Source of the DNA: Lentibacillus populi
Lineage (GTDB): Bacteria; Bacillota; Bacilli; Bacillales; Amphibacillaceae
Direction: 5' to 3'
Assembly (NCBI GenBank): GCA_014642895.1
Contig: BMJD01000014.1
Span: forward strand, 18,082 to 82,081
DNA length: 64,000 bases
A program made the translations under genes and the position numbers. The notes below the pieces were generated by a model, which searched no databases, was not told where the DNA came from, and was given only the letters and a program-made list of their open reading frames with translations. Of this stretch, positions 9,722-20,075 are shown in pieces; positions within the stretch are counted from its first letter, which is position 1, and every line of letters starts with the position of its first letter.

Positions 9722-10438
9722 TTAGGACAACGGTTTTTTATTTGGCACCCCTGCTTTTCTGGGATACTTGGAAGGTGTTTTTCGTTTTTTATCAATTATC
9801 ACAATCGATCGCTCGCTGTTTTCTTCCGGCAGCGAAAATGTATGTACCTTTTTCGTATGTCCACCCAACAGCTCAATGGCTGTCTCGGCATCACTTAATT
9901 CCTCATTCGCTTGTGAACCCTTCATCGCGATAAATACGCCGCTTTTTTTGCATAACGGTAAACATAATTCACTTAAAACTGACATTCTAGCCACAGCTCG
10001 TGCCATTACAATATCAAAGGCCTCCCTGAATTTTGCGTTTTTCCCAACATTTTCAGCGCGATCATGGTAGAATGCAACGTCTGTTAGATCAAGTTCTGTT
10101 GCCAAATGGTTAAGAAACCCAATCCGCTTTTGTAATGAATCGATAATTGTCACCTTTAATGCTGGAAAACATATTTTGAGTGGGATGCTTGGGAATCCAG
10201 CACCAGCACCCACATCACAAATATGCAGTTCCTCTGTAAAGTCCTCGTAAAAGGCAGCAGAAATGGAATCAAAAAAATGCTTTAAATAGACATCCTGTTC
10301 AGATGTTAACGCCGTTAAGTTAATTTTTTCATTCCATTCAACTAAGATCTTGAAATAAACGGAAAATTGATTGATTTGCGCTTTATTAAGTTCAATACCT
10401 TTTTTTTGTAATTCTGTAACAAATTGTTCTGGATTCAT
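9722..10438 (-). CDS. rsmG: 16S rRNA (guanine-N7)-methyltransferase RsmG
   Basis: 238 residues. The SAM-binding motif [16 protein letters not shown] near residue 70 and the later [12 protein letters not shown] are those of RsmG (GidB), which methylates G527 (E. coli numbering) of 16S rRNA; its loss gives low-level streptomycin resistance. The C-terminus is basic. The ATG follows AAGGAGACCCC. It is 19 bases downstream of mnmG and belongs to the mnmE-mnmG-rsmG block usual near oriC. Confidence 0.96.
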   Translation of the reverse strand: MNPEQFVTELQKKGIELNKAQINQFSVYFKILVEWNEKINLTALTSEQDVYLKHFFDSISAAFYEDFTEELHICDVGAGAGFPSIPLKICFPALKVTIIDSLQKRIGFLNHLATELDLTDVAFYHDRAENVGKNAKFREAFDIVMARAVARMSVLSELCLPLCKKSGVFIAMKGSQANEELSDAETAIELLGGHTKKVHTFSLPEENSERSIVIIDKKRKTPSKYPRKAGVPNKKPLS

Positions 10439-10456
10439 AATGGGGTCTCCTTGTAT

Positions 10457-12343
10457 TTAATTAGCTACCCGGGCTATTTTACCCTGCTCAATATAAATGA
10501 GTAAAATAGACACGTCGGATGGGTTGACACCGGAAATTCTGGAAGCTTGACCAACGGAAAGTGGACGTACCTTTTTTAGTTTTTGTCTTGCTTCCGTAGC
10601 AATCCCATTCACGTCATCATAGTCAAGATTTTCCGGAATTTTTTTATCTTCCATTTTAAGCATACGTTCTACTTGTTCATTTGCCTTTTTAATATAGCCC
10701 TCATACATGATTTGAATTCCTACCTGTTCCTTCACATCTGATGGCAGCGTATTATCCGGTTCTATGACACGTTCTATCATCCCATACGTTATTTCCGGCC
10801 GTTTTAGTAAATCAGATGCTTTTACAGCTTCTTTCAGTGGTGTAGCATTTACATCTTTCAACAAAGCTTGCACATTTTCTTCAGGTTTAATGATTATTTT
10901 TCTTAAACGATTTTTTTCCTGCTCCACTAACCGATTTTTCTCGACATATTTCTCATATCGTTCCTTGGTAATTAATCCAAGTTTATAGCCTGTTTCCGTT
11001 AACCTTAAATCGGCATTATCGTGGCGTAATAACAGACGATATTCAGCGCGGGATGTTAACAAGCGATAGGGCTCTTTTGTCCCTTTTGTCACAAGGTCAT
11101 CAATCAACACGCCAATATACGCTTGTGAACGGTCTAAAATTAACGGATCCTTGCCCAGTACCTTGGCCGCTGCATTAATTCCTGCCATCAAACCTTGTGC
11201 GGCCGCTTCTTCATAACCAGATGTCCCATTGATTTGTCCAGCCGTGAACAGGCCAGGAATTTTTTTCGTTTCAAGTGTTGGCCAAAGCTGTGTTGGAACG
11301 ATAGCGTCATATTCAATCGCATATCCGGCACGCATAATTTCAGCATTTTCAAGCCCCGGTACAGATCGAACCATTTCATGCTGAACAGATTCCGGCAATG
11401 AGGTCGACAAACCTTGCACATATACTTCCTCTGTTTCCCGTCCTTCAGGCTCCAGGAAAACCTGATGACGCGACTTATCATTAAAACGGACAATCTTATC
11501 TTCAATCGATGGGCAGTAACGTGGCCCTGTACCACGTTTTGCTCCGGAATACATGGCGGAAAGACTCAGATTATCATTAATAACCTGATGGGTGAATTCA
11601 TTTGTATATGTTAACCAGCAAGGGATTTGATCGGTAATATATTCTGTCGTTTCATAGGAAAATCCTTGCAGCTTTTCATCACCAGGTTGAATTTCTGTTT
11701 TCGAATAATCGATTGTATGGCTATTCACACGCGGTGGTGTTCCAGTTTTAAATCTTGTGATCTCAAATCCCAGTTCCTCTAAATGCTCTGAAAGCTTGAT
11801 GGACGGGCGCTGGTTGTTTGGGCCGCTTTCATATTCCAGATCACCCATCAGTACTTTTCCACGCATAAACGTACCAGTGGTTATAATAACGGTTTCTGCA
11901 TGATAAGCAGCCTTCGTTTCGGTCAATACTCCTTTACATACACCATCTTCTATAATTAAGCGGTCCACCATTCCTTGACGGATCGTTAAATTTTCCTCAT
12001 TTTCTAATGTCTTTTTCATTTCCCGAATATATAACGGTTTATCGGCCTGTGCACGTAATGCCCTTACAGCCGGACCTTTTCCTGTATTTAACATACGCAT
12101 TTGAATATACGTTTTATCGATTACTTTTGCCATGACACCGCCTAGGGCGTCAATTTCTCGCACCACAATTCCTTTTGCCGGTCCACCAAGTGATGGGTTA
12201 CACGGCATAAAGGCAATCATATCCAAATTAAGGGTCAGCATTAATGTCTTCGCACCCATTCTGGCAGCAGCGATACCAGCTTCACACCCGGCATGACCGG
12301 CACCGATGACGATTGTATCGTAATGTCCTGCATCATATACCAT
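10457..12343 (-). CDS. mnmG: tRNA uridine-5-carboxymethylaminomethyl synthesis enzyme MnmG
   Basis: 628 residues, normal length. The FAD-binding [10 protein letters not shown] sits near residue 14, followed by the MnmG signatures GPKYCPSIE (here [12 protein letters not shown]) and [18 protein letters not shown]. With MnmE it modifies the wobble uridine of several tRNAs using FAD and methylene-THF. The ATG follows AAAGGATG. It lies between mnmE and rsmG on the same strand, with 84 bases after mnmE, consistent with one operon. Confidence 0.97.
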   Translation of the reverse strand: MVYDAGHYDTIVIGAGHAGCEAGIAAARMGAKTLMLTLNLDMIAFMPCNPSLGGPAKGIVVREIDALGGVMAKVIDKTYIQMRMLNTGKGPAVRALRAQADKPLYIREMKKTLENEENLTIRQGMVDRLIIEDGVCKGVLTETKAAYHAETVIITTGTFMRGKVLMGDLEYESGPNNQRPSIKLSEHLEELGFEITRFKTGTPPRVNSHTIDYSKTEIQPGDEKLQGFSYETTEYITDQIPCWLTYTNEFTHQVINDNLSLSAMYSGAKRGTGPRYCPSIEDKIVRFNDKSRHQVFLEPEGRETEEVYVQGLSTSLPESVQHEMVRSVPGLENAEIMRAGYAIEYDAIVPTQLWPTLETKKIPGLFTAGQINGTSGYEEAAAQGLMAGINAAAKVLGKDPLILDRSQAYIGVLIDDLVTKGTKEPYRLLTSRAEYRLLLRHDNADLRLTETGYKLGLITKERYEKYVEKNRLVEQEKNRLRKIIIKPEENVQALLKDVNATPLKEAVKASDLLKRPEITYGMIERVIEPDNTLPSDVKEQVGIQIMYEGYIKKANEQVERMLKMEDKKIPENLDYDDVNGIATEARQKLKKVRPLSVGQASRISGVNPSDVSILLIYIEQGKIARVAN

Positions 12344-12427
12344 AATTGTTCATCCTTTCCTTTATGATTAAATCTGACATCCAAATTTTATTTCACTAAC
12401 CAATGCCAGATGAATTAGATTTCAAAT

Positions 12428-13804
12428 TTACTTTCCTAAACAAAATTGAGAAAATAACTGATCAATTAAACTGTCACTAGCAGTATCCCCAATTATTTCT
12501 CCTAATAACTCCCATGTTCTTGTTACATCTATTTGCACGATATCTAAAGGCATCGCTATTTCCAAACCTTGCATCGCATCTTCCAACGCTTGTTTTGCCT
12601 GTTTAAGCAGCTGGATATGCCGTACATTTGAAACATAAGTTACATCGCCAGTGTCTATTTCCCCAGCAAAAAATGTTTGCGCAATTGCCGCCTCTAATTC
12701 ATCAATTCCAGCTTCTTTGATTAACGCTGCTGTTATAACCGGACTGCCGGCTGCAAGGTGATTTACCTCATCCATGTCCAGCTTTTGCGGTAAATCTGTT
12801 TTATTAACAATCACAATATATTCCAAACCTTGAATTGCTTCAAACAGTTTTTTATCCTCTTCCATTAGTTCCTCATTATAATTTAATACAAGTAAAATAA
12901 GATCCGATTCTTTTAATACCTTTCGTGACCGTTCTACACCAATTTTTTCAACAATATCCTCTGTTTCGCGGATTCCTGCTGTATCAACCAATTTTAATGG
13001 AACACCACGTACATTAACATATTCCTCAATGATATCACGGGTCGTACCAGCTACTTCGGTAACGATTGCTTTATTTTCCTGAACCAGTGCATTCATCAGT
13101 GATGATTTTCCTACATTCGGGCGGCCGATAATTGCTGTTGCCAGGCCTTCACGTAAAATTTTACCCTGTTTAGCAACTTGTAAGAGCCGCTCAATTTCAT
13201 CATGCACTTTTTGGGTCTTTTCACGCATCATTTGATGGGACATTTCTTCTACATCATCATATTCCGGATAATCAATATTCACTTCAACATGCGCTACTGT
13301 TTCCAGCAATTCTTGTCTTAACCGCTTTATCAGACCTGACAAACGTCCATCCATCTGTTTTAATGCAACAGACATCGCTTTGTCTGTCTTCGCTCGAATC
13401 AGATCCATTACCGCTTCAGCCTGTGATAAATCAATCCGTCCATTCAGAAATGCCCGTTTTGTAAATTCTCCAGGCTCCGCCAGACGAGCATTTTTACTAA
13501 GAATGATTTCCAATACACGATTTACTGATACCATCCCACCATGGCAGTTAATTTCAACAACATCTTCCCGCGTAAATGTTTTTGGTGCCCGCATTACTGA
13601 TACCATAACTTCTTCAGCGATATCACCTGTTTCCGGGTCAATAATTTTTCCATAATGGATCGTATGTGATTCAACCTGTTCCAAGTCTTTTTTACTGAAT
13701 AACTCATTCGTTATCGCAATTGCTTTTGGCCCGCTTAGTCTCACTATCGAAATCGCGCCTTCCCCAATCGGTGTTGAAATTGCTGCAATTGTATCTCTCT
13801 CCAT
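12428..13804 (-). CDS. mnmE: tRNA modification GTPase MnmE
   Basis: 458 residues. It has an N-terminal tetrahydrofolate-binding domain, a G domain with [12 protein letters not shown] near residue 228, DTAGIRET and NKTD, and the C-terminal FCLGK ending whose cysteine is the family hallmark. It partners MnmG in wobble-uridine modification. GGAGGTG lies before the ATG. Upstream, the mnmE-jag interval holds a DnaA-box group and, unusually, a toxin/immunity pair (14.2-15.0 kb) that separates it from jag. Confidence 0.97.
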   Translation of the reverse strand: MERDTIAAISTPIGEGAISIVRLSGPKAIAITNELFSKKDLEQVESHTIHYGKIIDPETGDIAEEVMVSVMRAPKTFTREDVVEINCHGGMVSVNRVLEIILSKNARLAEPGEFTKRAFLNGRIDLSQAEAVMDLIRAKTDKAMSVALKQMDGRLSGLIKRLRQELLETVAHVEVNIDYPEYDDVEEMSHQMMREKTQKVHDEIERLLQVAKQGKILREGLATAIIGRPNVGKSSLMNALVQENKAIVTEVAGTTRDIIEEYVNVRGVPLKLVDTAGIRETEDIVEKIGVERSRKVLKESDLILLVLNYNEELMEEDKKLFEAIQGLEYIVIVNKTDLPQKLDMDEVNHLAAGSPVITAALIKEAGIDELEAAIAQTFFAGEIDTGDVTYVSNVRHIQLLKQAKQALEDAMQGLEIAMPLDIVQIDVTRTWELLGEIIGDTASDSLIDQLFSQFCLGK

Positions 13805-13907
13805 CTCTTTTCACCTCCATCATTACCTCATTTTTCATCTATAATTAAAAATTTTATTTTAGCATCACTAACTTAATAGAATATCACAATTATGCCCAAA
13901 AATAAAC

Positions 13908-13964
13908 TTATCCACAACGGAAAATTTTATAATATCCTTTATTGTCTTGTCCACATGTGAATAA
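13908..13964. promoter_or_regulatory. DnaA-box cluster upstream of mnmE
   Basis: Perfect box TTATCCACA at 13908-13916, then near-boxes TTGTCCACA (13947-13955) and, on the other strand, TTATTCACA (13956-13964) directly abutting it. From memory, Bacillus subtilis also has a DnaA-box cluster in its thdF(mnmE)-jag interval, so this may be a conserved DnaA titration or regulatory site. The rest of the 13805-14205 gap holds one terminator and no gene. Confidence 0.65.
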
Positions 13965-14041
13965 CTTTATTGGTTTTCAGATCGTCAACAGATTGGAAAA
14001 CTTATGTAAAAATGGTGGGCATCAGAATTTCAGGATAAACT

Positions 14042-14077
14042 AAAGAGGCACTTATAAAATGTTAAGCGCCTCTTTTC
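14042..14077. terminator. Terminator between the immunity gene and mnmE
   Basis: Imperfect stem AGAGGCACTTA/TAAGCGCCTCT with T-rich flanks on both strands. On the minus strand it would end the toxin/immunity transcript. Confidence 0.65.
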
Positions 14078-14205
14078 TATATTAATTCGTAAGTTTTCGC
14101 TAGTCTGTTAATTGGTAATTCAACAGTTAACAAAATACTAAATTCACAAAAACAATACATTACACCTTTAGAAAAAATCAACGATTAATTCATGTATGAG
14201 TTTTA

Positions 14206-14733
14206 TCAAATGTTATTATCGTAGTATTTATTATATTTTTCAGAGTAGTTTTCTTTTAATGAAGTAATTTTATTAACATTGTTAGAAATAATGTCAATAA
14301 CGTCACTACTAACGTACACCAAGGACTCGTCAGTAAAAAAACTAATATATGCTTCATTATGACCTTTGAAAATTTTAGAACAATACTTTATTATATCGTA
14401 CCTTTCTAAATTTTTTATAGTAACGTACACAGCTCCTTCACCACTAACCTCATCAATAACAATGTTTTCATGCCATTTTTTTATATCTATAATTTTCCCA
14501 ATTTTAGATTTTGAAGAGAAACGTTTATTATTAACGATATATTCTGATACAAATATAACACTTATATTTTCTTTTTCGTTAAATACATCTTCAATAATCT
14601 TTTTTATTAAAGTAATATTTAAGTCTTCCATACCGAATCTAATTCTTTGTTTTGAGTTTACTTGAAAATAAGGTGTTTCCTTATAACAATCGAACTCGAT
14701 ATTTAATTTATCTAACTTTACCAAGTCACTCAA
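14206..14733 (-). CDS. Putative immunity protein for the adjacent toxin
   Basis: 175 residues, acidic, rich in Asn, Ile and Lys and clearly more AT-rich than its neighbours. No domain is recognised. It overlaps the stop of the toxin fragment by four bases and follows it on the same strand, the standard toxin-then-immunity order, so an immunity role is inferred from position only. The nominal start is a TTG at 14733 with a ribosome site that is too close; a TTG at 14724 lies about ten bases from GGAG and may be the real start. Codon use suggests horizontal transfer. Confidence 0.6.
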   Translation of the reverse strand: MSDLVKLDKLNIEFDCYKETPYFQVNSKQRIRFGMEDLNITLIKKIIEDVFNEKENISVIFVSEYIVNNKRFSSKSKIGKIIDIKKWHENIVIDEVSGEGAVYVTIKNLERYDIIKYCSKIFKGHNEAYISFFTDESLVYVSSDVIDIISNNVNKITSLKENYSEKYNKYYDNNI

Positions 14734-15026
14734 TCTCCAATTCTTTTTAATTCGGCATCATAAGTGCCTGATCTAGTTTTTTTACTCCCTAATTTTTTAA
14801 CTGTACTAGCACCTTTCCAAACTCCACCGTTATGTCCATCCTTGTCTACTGTTATATATTTTGGACCTTTACCTTTTTTACCACGTTTAAACACTTTTTG
14901 TCCATGTGAAATATATTTTGTAGCAGAATACCCTAAATCTTTTGCTGCAGCTTTAGCAACTGCTGGTGTAGCTCTAATCATTGAACCTACAATTGATTTA
15001 GACCATTTTTTAATTGCTTGCTTCAA
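14730..15026 (-). CDS. 5'-truncated polymorphic toxin, Ntox21-like C-terminal domain
   Basis: 98 residues from a TTG. The end DGHNGGVWKGAS...LGSKKTRSGTYDAELKRIGD is strongly like the C-terminal nuclease domain called bacterial toxin 21 of polymorphic and contact-dependent toxins. The frame is open upstream to a TAG at 15162-15164, and the extra 45 codons, with the hydrophobic WPVIGVIVGFIA, look like coding sequence of a longer secreted toxin, yet hold no ATG or GTG. The 5' part of the gene therefore appears lost: the frame runs almost up to the jag terminator. Expression is doubtful; it may be a silent cassette or a remnant. Confidence 0.65.
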   Translation of the reverse strand: MKQAIKKWSKSIVGSMIRATPAVAKAAAKDLGYSATKYISHGQKVFKRGKKGKGPKYITVDKDGHNGGVWKGASTVKKLGSKKTRSGTYDAELKRIGD

Positions 15027-15171
15027 ACCTTGTTTTGCAATAAATCCAACAATTACACCAATTACTGGCCAAACAGATGCTTTTAATTCTGTAGTATCAT
15101 AAATATACTCTTCCCCAGAATCCCTATCAATGAAAACTGCCTTAAAGTTCTCTTCATCTGACTAAAGTCAT

Positions 15172-15206
15172 AAAAAAACCGCTTTGATTCACTATAATCA
15201 AAGCGG
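15172..15206 (-). terminator. Intrinsic terminator of the rpmH-rnpA-yidC-jag unit
   Basis: Minus-strand stem CCGCTTTGATT/AATCAAAGCGG followed by seven T, about 60 bases after the jag stop. Confidence 0.9.
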
Positions 15207-15268
15207 GAGGCAAATTATAAAAGCTATTTTATTATATTATAATTGCGTTGATTCGACAAAATGCTTTT

Positions 15269-15886
15269 CTAAGATGGCTTAATAACAATATGCCTGTGCG
15301 GCTCGACCCCATCAGAATATGTGGAAATGCTTCCATTATTTTGTAATGCGCTATGAATAATCTTCCGTTCAAATGCAGGCATTGGCTCAAGGGCAACATT
15401 TTTATTTAGACGCACTGCTTTTTCAGCCATTTTTTCCGCCAATGACTGTAAGGTCTCTTTCCTACGTGCACGATAGCCTTCCGCATCCACTGTAACTGTG
15501 TAAAATTGGGTCCCTTCTTTATTTAATGCCAGATGTACTAAATATTGCAATGCATTTAACGTTTGTCCACGTTTTCCGATCAGCATTGCTATTTTTTCAC
15601 CTGTTAAATTATAGGTAACATGGTTCCCGTCTACTGTTGTCGTTACTTCAACAGGTACGTTCATATGTTTCGTAACTTCTTTTAAGAAACGTTCTGCTTG
15701 TTCAACCTGATTCTTTTTCATGGTTACTTTTACGACCGCCCGTTTCGATCCGAAGACACCAAGAAGTCCTTTTTTTCCTTCATCAATAATGACTGTTTCA
15801 ACGTGGTCCCTTGTCGTGTTTAACTGCTCTAATGCTGATTGGACCGCATCATCAACTGTTTGTCCACTAGCAGTTATTTCTCTCAC
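15269..15886 (-). CDS. jag: RNA-binding protein Jag (KhpB, SpoIIIJ-associated)
   Basis: 205 residues: an N-terminal Jag domain ([22 protein letters not shown]), a KH domain with [15 protein letters not shown] near residue 110, and a C-terminal R3H domain ending in [12 protein letters not shown]. It is an RNA-binding protein linked to YidC in cell-wall and division control. The GTG start overlaps the yidC stop by four bases and has GGAGGAGAC upstream, so the two are translated together. Confidence 0.95.
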   Translation of the reverse strand: MREITASGQTVDDAVQSALEQLNTTRDHVETVIIDEGKKGLLGVFGSKRAVVKVTMKKNQVEQAERFLKEVTKHMNVPVEVTTTVDGNHVTYNLTGEKIAMLIGKRGQTLNALQYLVHLALNKEGTQFYTVTVDAEGYRARRKETLQSLAEKMAEKAVRLNKNVALEPMPAFERKIIHSALQNNGSISTYSDGVEPHRHIVIKPS

Positions 15887-16650
15887 TTTTTGTCTCCTCC
15901 ATTACTATTATTCATCATTGGTTTACGGATAAATACCGTCTGTGCCACCATAAAGATGTTACCAACTACCCAGTAGAGTGCCAATGCGGATGGGAAGAAC
16001 AGAGCAAATACGGTGATCATGATCGGCATAACATAAAGCATCACCATCATTTGCGGGTTTTGAGCAGCCGGACTGCCTGCCATCATTAGCTTTTGCTGCA
16101 GGAATGTAGCACCACCAGCAATTAATGGTAAAATATAGTATGGATCTGGTGCACCTAATTGAACCCATAAGAAACCATGATCCTTAATTGCCTCCGTACG
16201 CATAATGGCATGATAAATTGCAATTAAAACCGGCATTTGGACAAAAATCGGTAAACAACCAGCGAGTGGATTTACGCCATGCTTCTGGAATAATGCCATC
16301 GTTTCCTGCTGTAGTTTTTGCTGTGTATTTGCATCTTTTGAACTGTATTTCTTTTGTAATTCCTTTAACTGTGGCTGAATATCCTGCATTGCTTTGGAAC
16401 TCTTTAACTGTTTTACATTTAAAGGTAACAGTACTAGTCGAATAATAATGGTCACGATTACAATCGCTAAACCATAGTTACCGTCAAACAAATTAGCAAA
16501 ATAAGTAATTAACTGTGACATCGGGTATACGAAATATTTATTCCAAAATCCTTCACTCTCTGGTGTAATTGGCTCGTTTACACTTGTACATCCAGAAAGC
16601 AATGCCAGCAATCCTATGAAGGTTGCAAGCAACAAAATCTTTTTACGCAC
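15883..16650 (-). CDS. yidC: Membrane protein insertase YidC (SpoIIIJ type)
   Basis: 255 residues. A lipoprotein signal peptide with [10 protein letters not shown] lipobox (cysteine near residue 21) leads to the five-helix YidC core with the conserved charged patch [20 protein letters not shown]. It inserts and folds membrane proteins alone or with SecYEG; the Bacillus SpoIIIJ form is also needed for forespore development. GTG start with AGGAGG seven bases upstream. It stands between rnpA and jag, the usual order. Confidence 0.96.
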   Translation of the reverse strand: MRKKILLLATFIGLLALLSGCTSVNEPITPESEGFWNKYFVYPMSQLITYFANLFDGNYGLAIVIVTIIIRLVLLPLNVKQLKSSKAMQDIQPQLKELQKKYSSKDANTQQKLQQETMALFQKHGVNPLAGCLPIFVQMPVLIAIYHAIMRTEAIKDHGFLWVQLGAPDPYYILPLIAGGATFLQQKLMMAGSPAAQNPQMMVMLYVMPIMITVFALFFPSALALYWVVGNIFMVAQTVFIRKPMMNNSNGGDKK

Positions 16651-16784
16651 AATATTTCCTCCTAACTTTCATGCTACAACGTATAGCCGTGTTGTAGCTG
16701 GACAAGAAAAACCTATGTATATAGCTTATTCATTAGTTTATCATTAAATTAATATAAGATTCTATATAAAACGTAATTAAGTCA

Positions 16785-17126
16785 TTATTTTTTCAACAAT
16801 CGTTCTTTTGCTAATAGATGAACCAAACTTTTCTTTATTTGATGAAAGTCCATTTCCTTTGTTGGCTGTCTGGCAATAATAACAATATCATAATCAGTGT
16901 TTACTTTTTCCTCTAATTCATGAAAAGCCTGACGCAAATATCGTTTAATCCGGTTTCTCGTTACGGCATTTCCTATTTTTTTCCCTACTGATAGGCCAAT
17001 CCGGAAATGATGCTGATCCTGTTTCTGTAAATAATAGATAACAAGCTGGCGGTTGGCAAACGATTTCCCCTTCTTAAATACATGCTGAAATTCTTTATTA
17101 GCTTTAATTCGAAATGCCTTTTTCAT
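16785..17126 (-). CDS. rnpA: Ribonuclease P protein component RnpA
   Basis: 113 residues from the ATG. The [12 protein letters not shown] stretch after GNAVT is the RNP-like arginine-rich motif that binds RNase P RNA, and the N-terminal [19 protein letters not shown] is standard. It helps the RNA subunit mature the 5' ends of tRNAs. A GTG three codons upstream lies inside the ribosome site AAAGGTGAT, so the ATG at 17126 is chosen. A terminator hairpin separates it from rpmH. Confidence 0.96.
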   Translation of the reverse strand: MKKAFRIKANKEFQHVFKKGKSFANRQLVIYYLQKQDQHHFRIGLSVGKKIGNAVTRNRIKRYLRQAFHELEEKVNTDYDIVIIARQPTKEMDFHQIKKSLVHLLAKERLLKK

Positions 17127-17223
17127 ATCTATCACCTTTACGAACGAAACAATTCATGACTATAATACAGCTGATTTTATGCTGTTACATCTATTTGGAA
17201 AAAAATTTATTACGACAAAGTGG

Positions 17224-17252
17224 AAAAAAGACCACTGACTCTTTTCAGTGGT

Positions 17253-17254
<2 letters not shown>
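17224..17254 (-). terminator. Terminator/attenuator between rpmH and rnpA
   Basis: Minus-strand stem AGACCACTG/CAGTGGTCT with a T run. The stem begins on the rpmH stop codon. It probably lets only part of the rpmH transcripts reach rnpA. Confidence 0.85.
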
Positions 17255-17387
<133 letters not shown>

Positions 17388-17536
17388 CTATCATGCACCT
17401 CCCAAGGGAATTAAAAATACAACTTTAAACATATCCTACAGACAGTCTCACTAATTATACGTAAAACAAGCGATATCTGTCAACCGGAAAAACACTTGCT
17501 GATTTTTTTCCAGAAAGCAACTGGTCAAAGATTTTT

Positions 17537-17877
17537 TTATCCACAGCACCATGTTTAAATTTTTTCGGCGAATTTTTTCTATCCACAACACATATCGACA
17601 AGTAAATCACAAAATATAGTAGTGTGGATAAAAAATATCTACAACAGGTAGTTTTTGTGGATAACTGTCGAAAAACCGTTGCACATAAGCTTTTTTTTTG
17701 GTATTATATTTGTGTTTTAACATGTGGAAAAACCAAATTGGCGTTTCATCTATCCACAAACTGTGTATAACCTGTGGATAGTTGTTCACACCTCTGTTAA
17801 TCCACTTATCAACAAACAAGTGGATATTGTAGATAATTTCTGTTACAACTAAATATAACAATACTTTATTATCCACA
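17537..17877. other. oriC, upstream DnaA-box region (rpmH-dnaA)
   Basis: Perfect DnaA boxes TTATCCACA occur at 17537, 17869 and, on the opposite strand, at 17623 and 17656, with near-boxes at 17579, 17723, 17750, 17762, 17773 and 17806. The 650-base gap between rpmH and dnaA therefore holds the upstream part of a bipartite origin and the dnaA promoter region, with likely DnaA autoregulation. The open frame on the minus strand at 17.6-17.9 kb is a chance product of the boxes. Confidence 0.93.
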
Positions 17878-18039
17878 TAATATAATAGATAATTTTTACG
17901 CTTACCATATACCATTCAACTTGTAATAGTAAGCTGATTTTTTTACGTAAAAATGCCTTTCCATCTTCATTTTTCATAACCTGGGAGATTGAGAGAGGCT
18001 TTTTCTATCATTACTTTTTCTGAAAGGAGTGAAACCGGC

Positions 18040-19392
18040 TTGGAAAACATCGATGAACTGTGGATGGCTACACTCGAGGTAATCGAAGAACAAATCAGTA
18101 AACCAAGTTATGAAACATGGCTAAAAAATACCAAAGCCTACTCATTTAAGGACGATACATTAACTATTTCTGCGCTCAATGAATTTTCAAAGGATTGGCT
18201 GGAAAGTAAATACACAAACTTGATTTCCAACGCGTTATACGACGTTACCGGGTCAAGGCTGCAAGTAAAATTTATAATTCCCGAAACAAATCCCGATACA
18301 GCTGAAATGAATACCGCACCTAAAACGGTCGCAAATACAAAAGATAACCAGGGGCAGGATGTTGCAAAAACAATGCTGAATCCAAATTATGTGTTTGATA
18401 CGTTTGTCATTGGTTCTGGAAATCGGTTTGCCCATGCAGCATCACTGGCAGTTGCAGAACAACCAGCAAATGCATATAATCCACTATTTATCTATGGCGG
18501 TGTCGGACTCGGTAAAACCCATTTAATGCACGCAATCGGTCACTATGTACGTGAACATAACCAAAACGCCAATGTCGTTTATATAACTTCTGAAAAATTT
18601 ACGAATGAATTTATTACTGCCATTATGGATAACAAATCAAATAATTTTCGTAATAAATACCGGAACGTAGATGTGCTGCTGATTGATGATATTCAATTTA
18701 TCGCTGGAAAGGAATCTACACAAGAGGAATTTTTCCATACTTTTAATGCATTACACGAGGAGAGCAAACAAATTATTATTTCAAGTGACCGTCCACCTAA
18801 AGAAATTCCAACACTCGAAGATCGTTTACGTTCACGCTTTGAGTGGGGACTGATCACAGACATTACACCGCCGGATTTAGAGACGAGAATTGCAATTTTG
18901 AATAAAAAGGCAAAAGCGGAAGGCCTTGATATTCCAAACGAAGTCATGAACTACATTGCCAATCAAATTGATACGAATATCCGTGAGCTTGAAGGGGCAT
19001 TAATTCGTGTTGTCGCCTATTCATCACTGGTTAACCAGGATATTGACGCATCACTTGCAGCCGATGCTTTAAAGGATATCATTCCAAGCAGTAAACCGAA
19101 AATTATCACGATCGATAAAATTCAACAGGTTGTGGGGGAAAAATATAATATCAAATTGGAGGATTTCGCTGCCAAAAAGCGAACAAAGCAGATCGCCTTT
19201 CCACGGCAAATTGCCATGTACCTTTCCAGGGAATTGACCGATTTTTCCTTACCGAAAATTGGCGAAGAATTTGGGGGACGCGATCATACAACCGTTATCC
19301 ATGCCCACGAAAAAATAGCAAAACTGCTGGAAAACGATACATTGCTTGATCGGGAAATTGAACAAATAAAAGAGCAGCTAAAGTCATTTTAA
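18040..19392 (+). CDS. dnaA: Chromosomal replication initiator DnaA
   Basis: 450 residues. Domain I opens [27 protein letters not shown]. The AAA+ domain has [15 protein letters not shown] near residue 150 and [11 protein letters not shown], and domain IV has [15 protein letters not shown], which reads TTATCCACA. The frame is open to an ATG at 17989, but family alignment and AAAGGAGTG ten bases upstream favour the TTG at 18040. The start codon TTG may limit expression. Origin boxes lie on both sides; repeat copy B follows the stop codon within 12 bases. Confidence 0.97.
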   Translation: MENIDELWMATLEVIEEQISKPSYETWLKNTKAYSFKDDTLTISALNEFSKDWLESKYTNLISNALYDVTGSRLQVKFIIPETNPDTAEMNTAPKTVANTKDNQGQDVAKTMLNPNYVFDTFVIGSGNRFAHAASLAVAEQPANAYNPLFIYGGVGLGKTHLMHAIGHYVREHNQNANVVYITSEKFTNEFITAIMDNKSNNFRNKYRNVDVLLIDDIQFIAGKESTQEEFFHTFNALHEESKQIIISSDRPPKEIPTLEDRLRSRFEWGLITDITPPDLETRIAILNKKAKAEGLDIPNEVMNYIANQIDTNIRELEGALIRVVAYSSLVNQDIDASLAADALKDIIPSSKPKIITIDKIQQVVGEKYNIKLEDFAAKKRTKQIAFPRQIAMYLSRELTDFSLPKIGEEFGGRDHTTVIHAHEKIAKLLENDTLLDREIEQIKEQLKSF

Positions 19393-19403
19393 TTATCCAT
19401 GAA

Positions 19404-19714
19404 CAAAAGCGCAAGGCGCCCGTTTAGCGACTAGAGGACTCTCGCCCTGCCAAGCAGGGTGGTTCGGTGTTGCCGCCGGGAGCGGCGGTTTTAACCGAAC
19501 ATTCCTACGTAGGAGATAAAGGAAACATGCCCCTTCATAGGGGTAGACGTGAGTTGGGCGCAAAGCCCGTACTTAGTCGGCCATCCTTCTTACCCGAACC
19601 GATGTTGACTTATCGTACGGAGGCGGTGTTGTCCACTACAGCTTTAGCGCTGGAGCCGGACGCGGCCTACCCTGACATGAGCGGAATAGTACCTGTTTCT
19701 TATACTTTCTTACC
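19404..19714 (+). repeat. Structured dispersed repeat, copy B (long form)
   Basis: Immediately downstream of dnaA. It has the conserved AAAAGCGC opening, GTTCGGT/ACCGAAC stem enclosing GCCGC-CGGGA-GCGGC, the palindrome TCCTACGTAGGA, GAGATAAAGGAAACA, hairpins CCCC/GGGG and GGGC-GCAAA-GCCC, and the CCGAACCGATGTTGACTT core. Its long-range terminal stem is weaker than in copies A, C and D. The predicted peptide across it is spurious: the same DNA recurs at non-coding sites. Confidence 0.85.
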
Positions 19715-19800
19715 CATCAATGAAAATTTTAATGGTTAAGCTGCAGGTCCTTTTACAAACATGTGAATAGTGTGTATAGCAGCACAGAATTGCCAACAGT

Positions 19801-19908
19801 TTATCCACATGTGTATAACTAGCAATTACGGCTGTTAACCTTGGTTATCCACATAATCACAGACACTATTATTATTACTATTACTTTTTTTATAAAAAAT
19901 AATTATAT
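19801..19908. other. oriC, downstream DnaA boxes and unwinding region (dnaA-dnaN)
   Basis: Perfect boxes TTATCCACA at 19801 and 19845, a near-box on the other strand at 19810, then an AT-rich tract with trinucleotide-like ACTATTATTATTACTATTACT, resembling the DnaA-trio element, and TATAAAAAATAATTATATAA. This is the expected DNA unwinding element of a Bacillus-type bipartite origin. Confidence 0.88.
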
Positions 19909-19910
19909 AA

Positions 19911-20040
19911 GGGTGTTCTTAAAGAAGGGTAAAAATAGCATAGGTCTGCTGCTTCATCATTACGCTGGAATTCGCGGCAGATGAAACAAGCAACGAAGTG
20001 AGATTGATACATCATTTTTACCCGACTTTTTTGAATGTCC
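19911..20040. repeat. Inverted-repeat element between the origin and dnaN
   Basis: Outer arms GGGTAAAAAT (19927-19936) and ATTTTTACCC (20014-20023) flank an 80-base centre; the right flank CGACTTTTTTGAATGTCC read on the other strand resembles the start of the element at 9288. It may be a small MITE-like element; no coding content is seen. Confidence 0.5.
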
Positions 20041-20075
20041 TACATAAATTACATCCTATTAGGAGGATTTGATTC

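Noticed and set aside
17607..17915. 102-codon frame on the minus strand within oriC
   Set aside because: It runs through the DnaA boxes, has no ribosome site and no plausible protein character.
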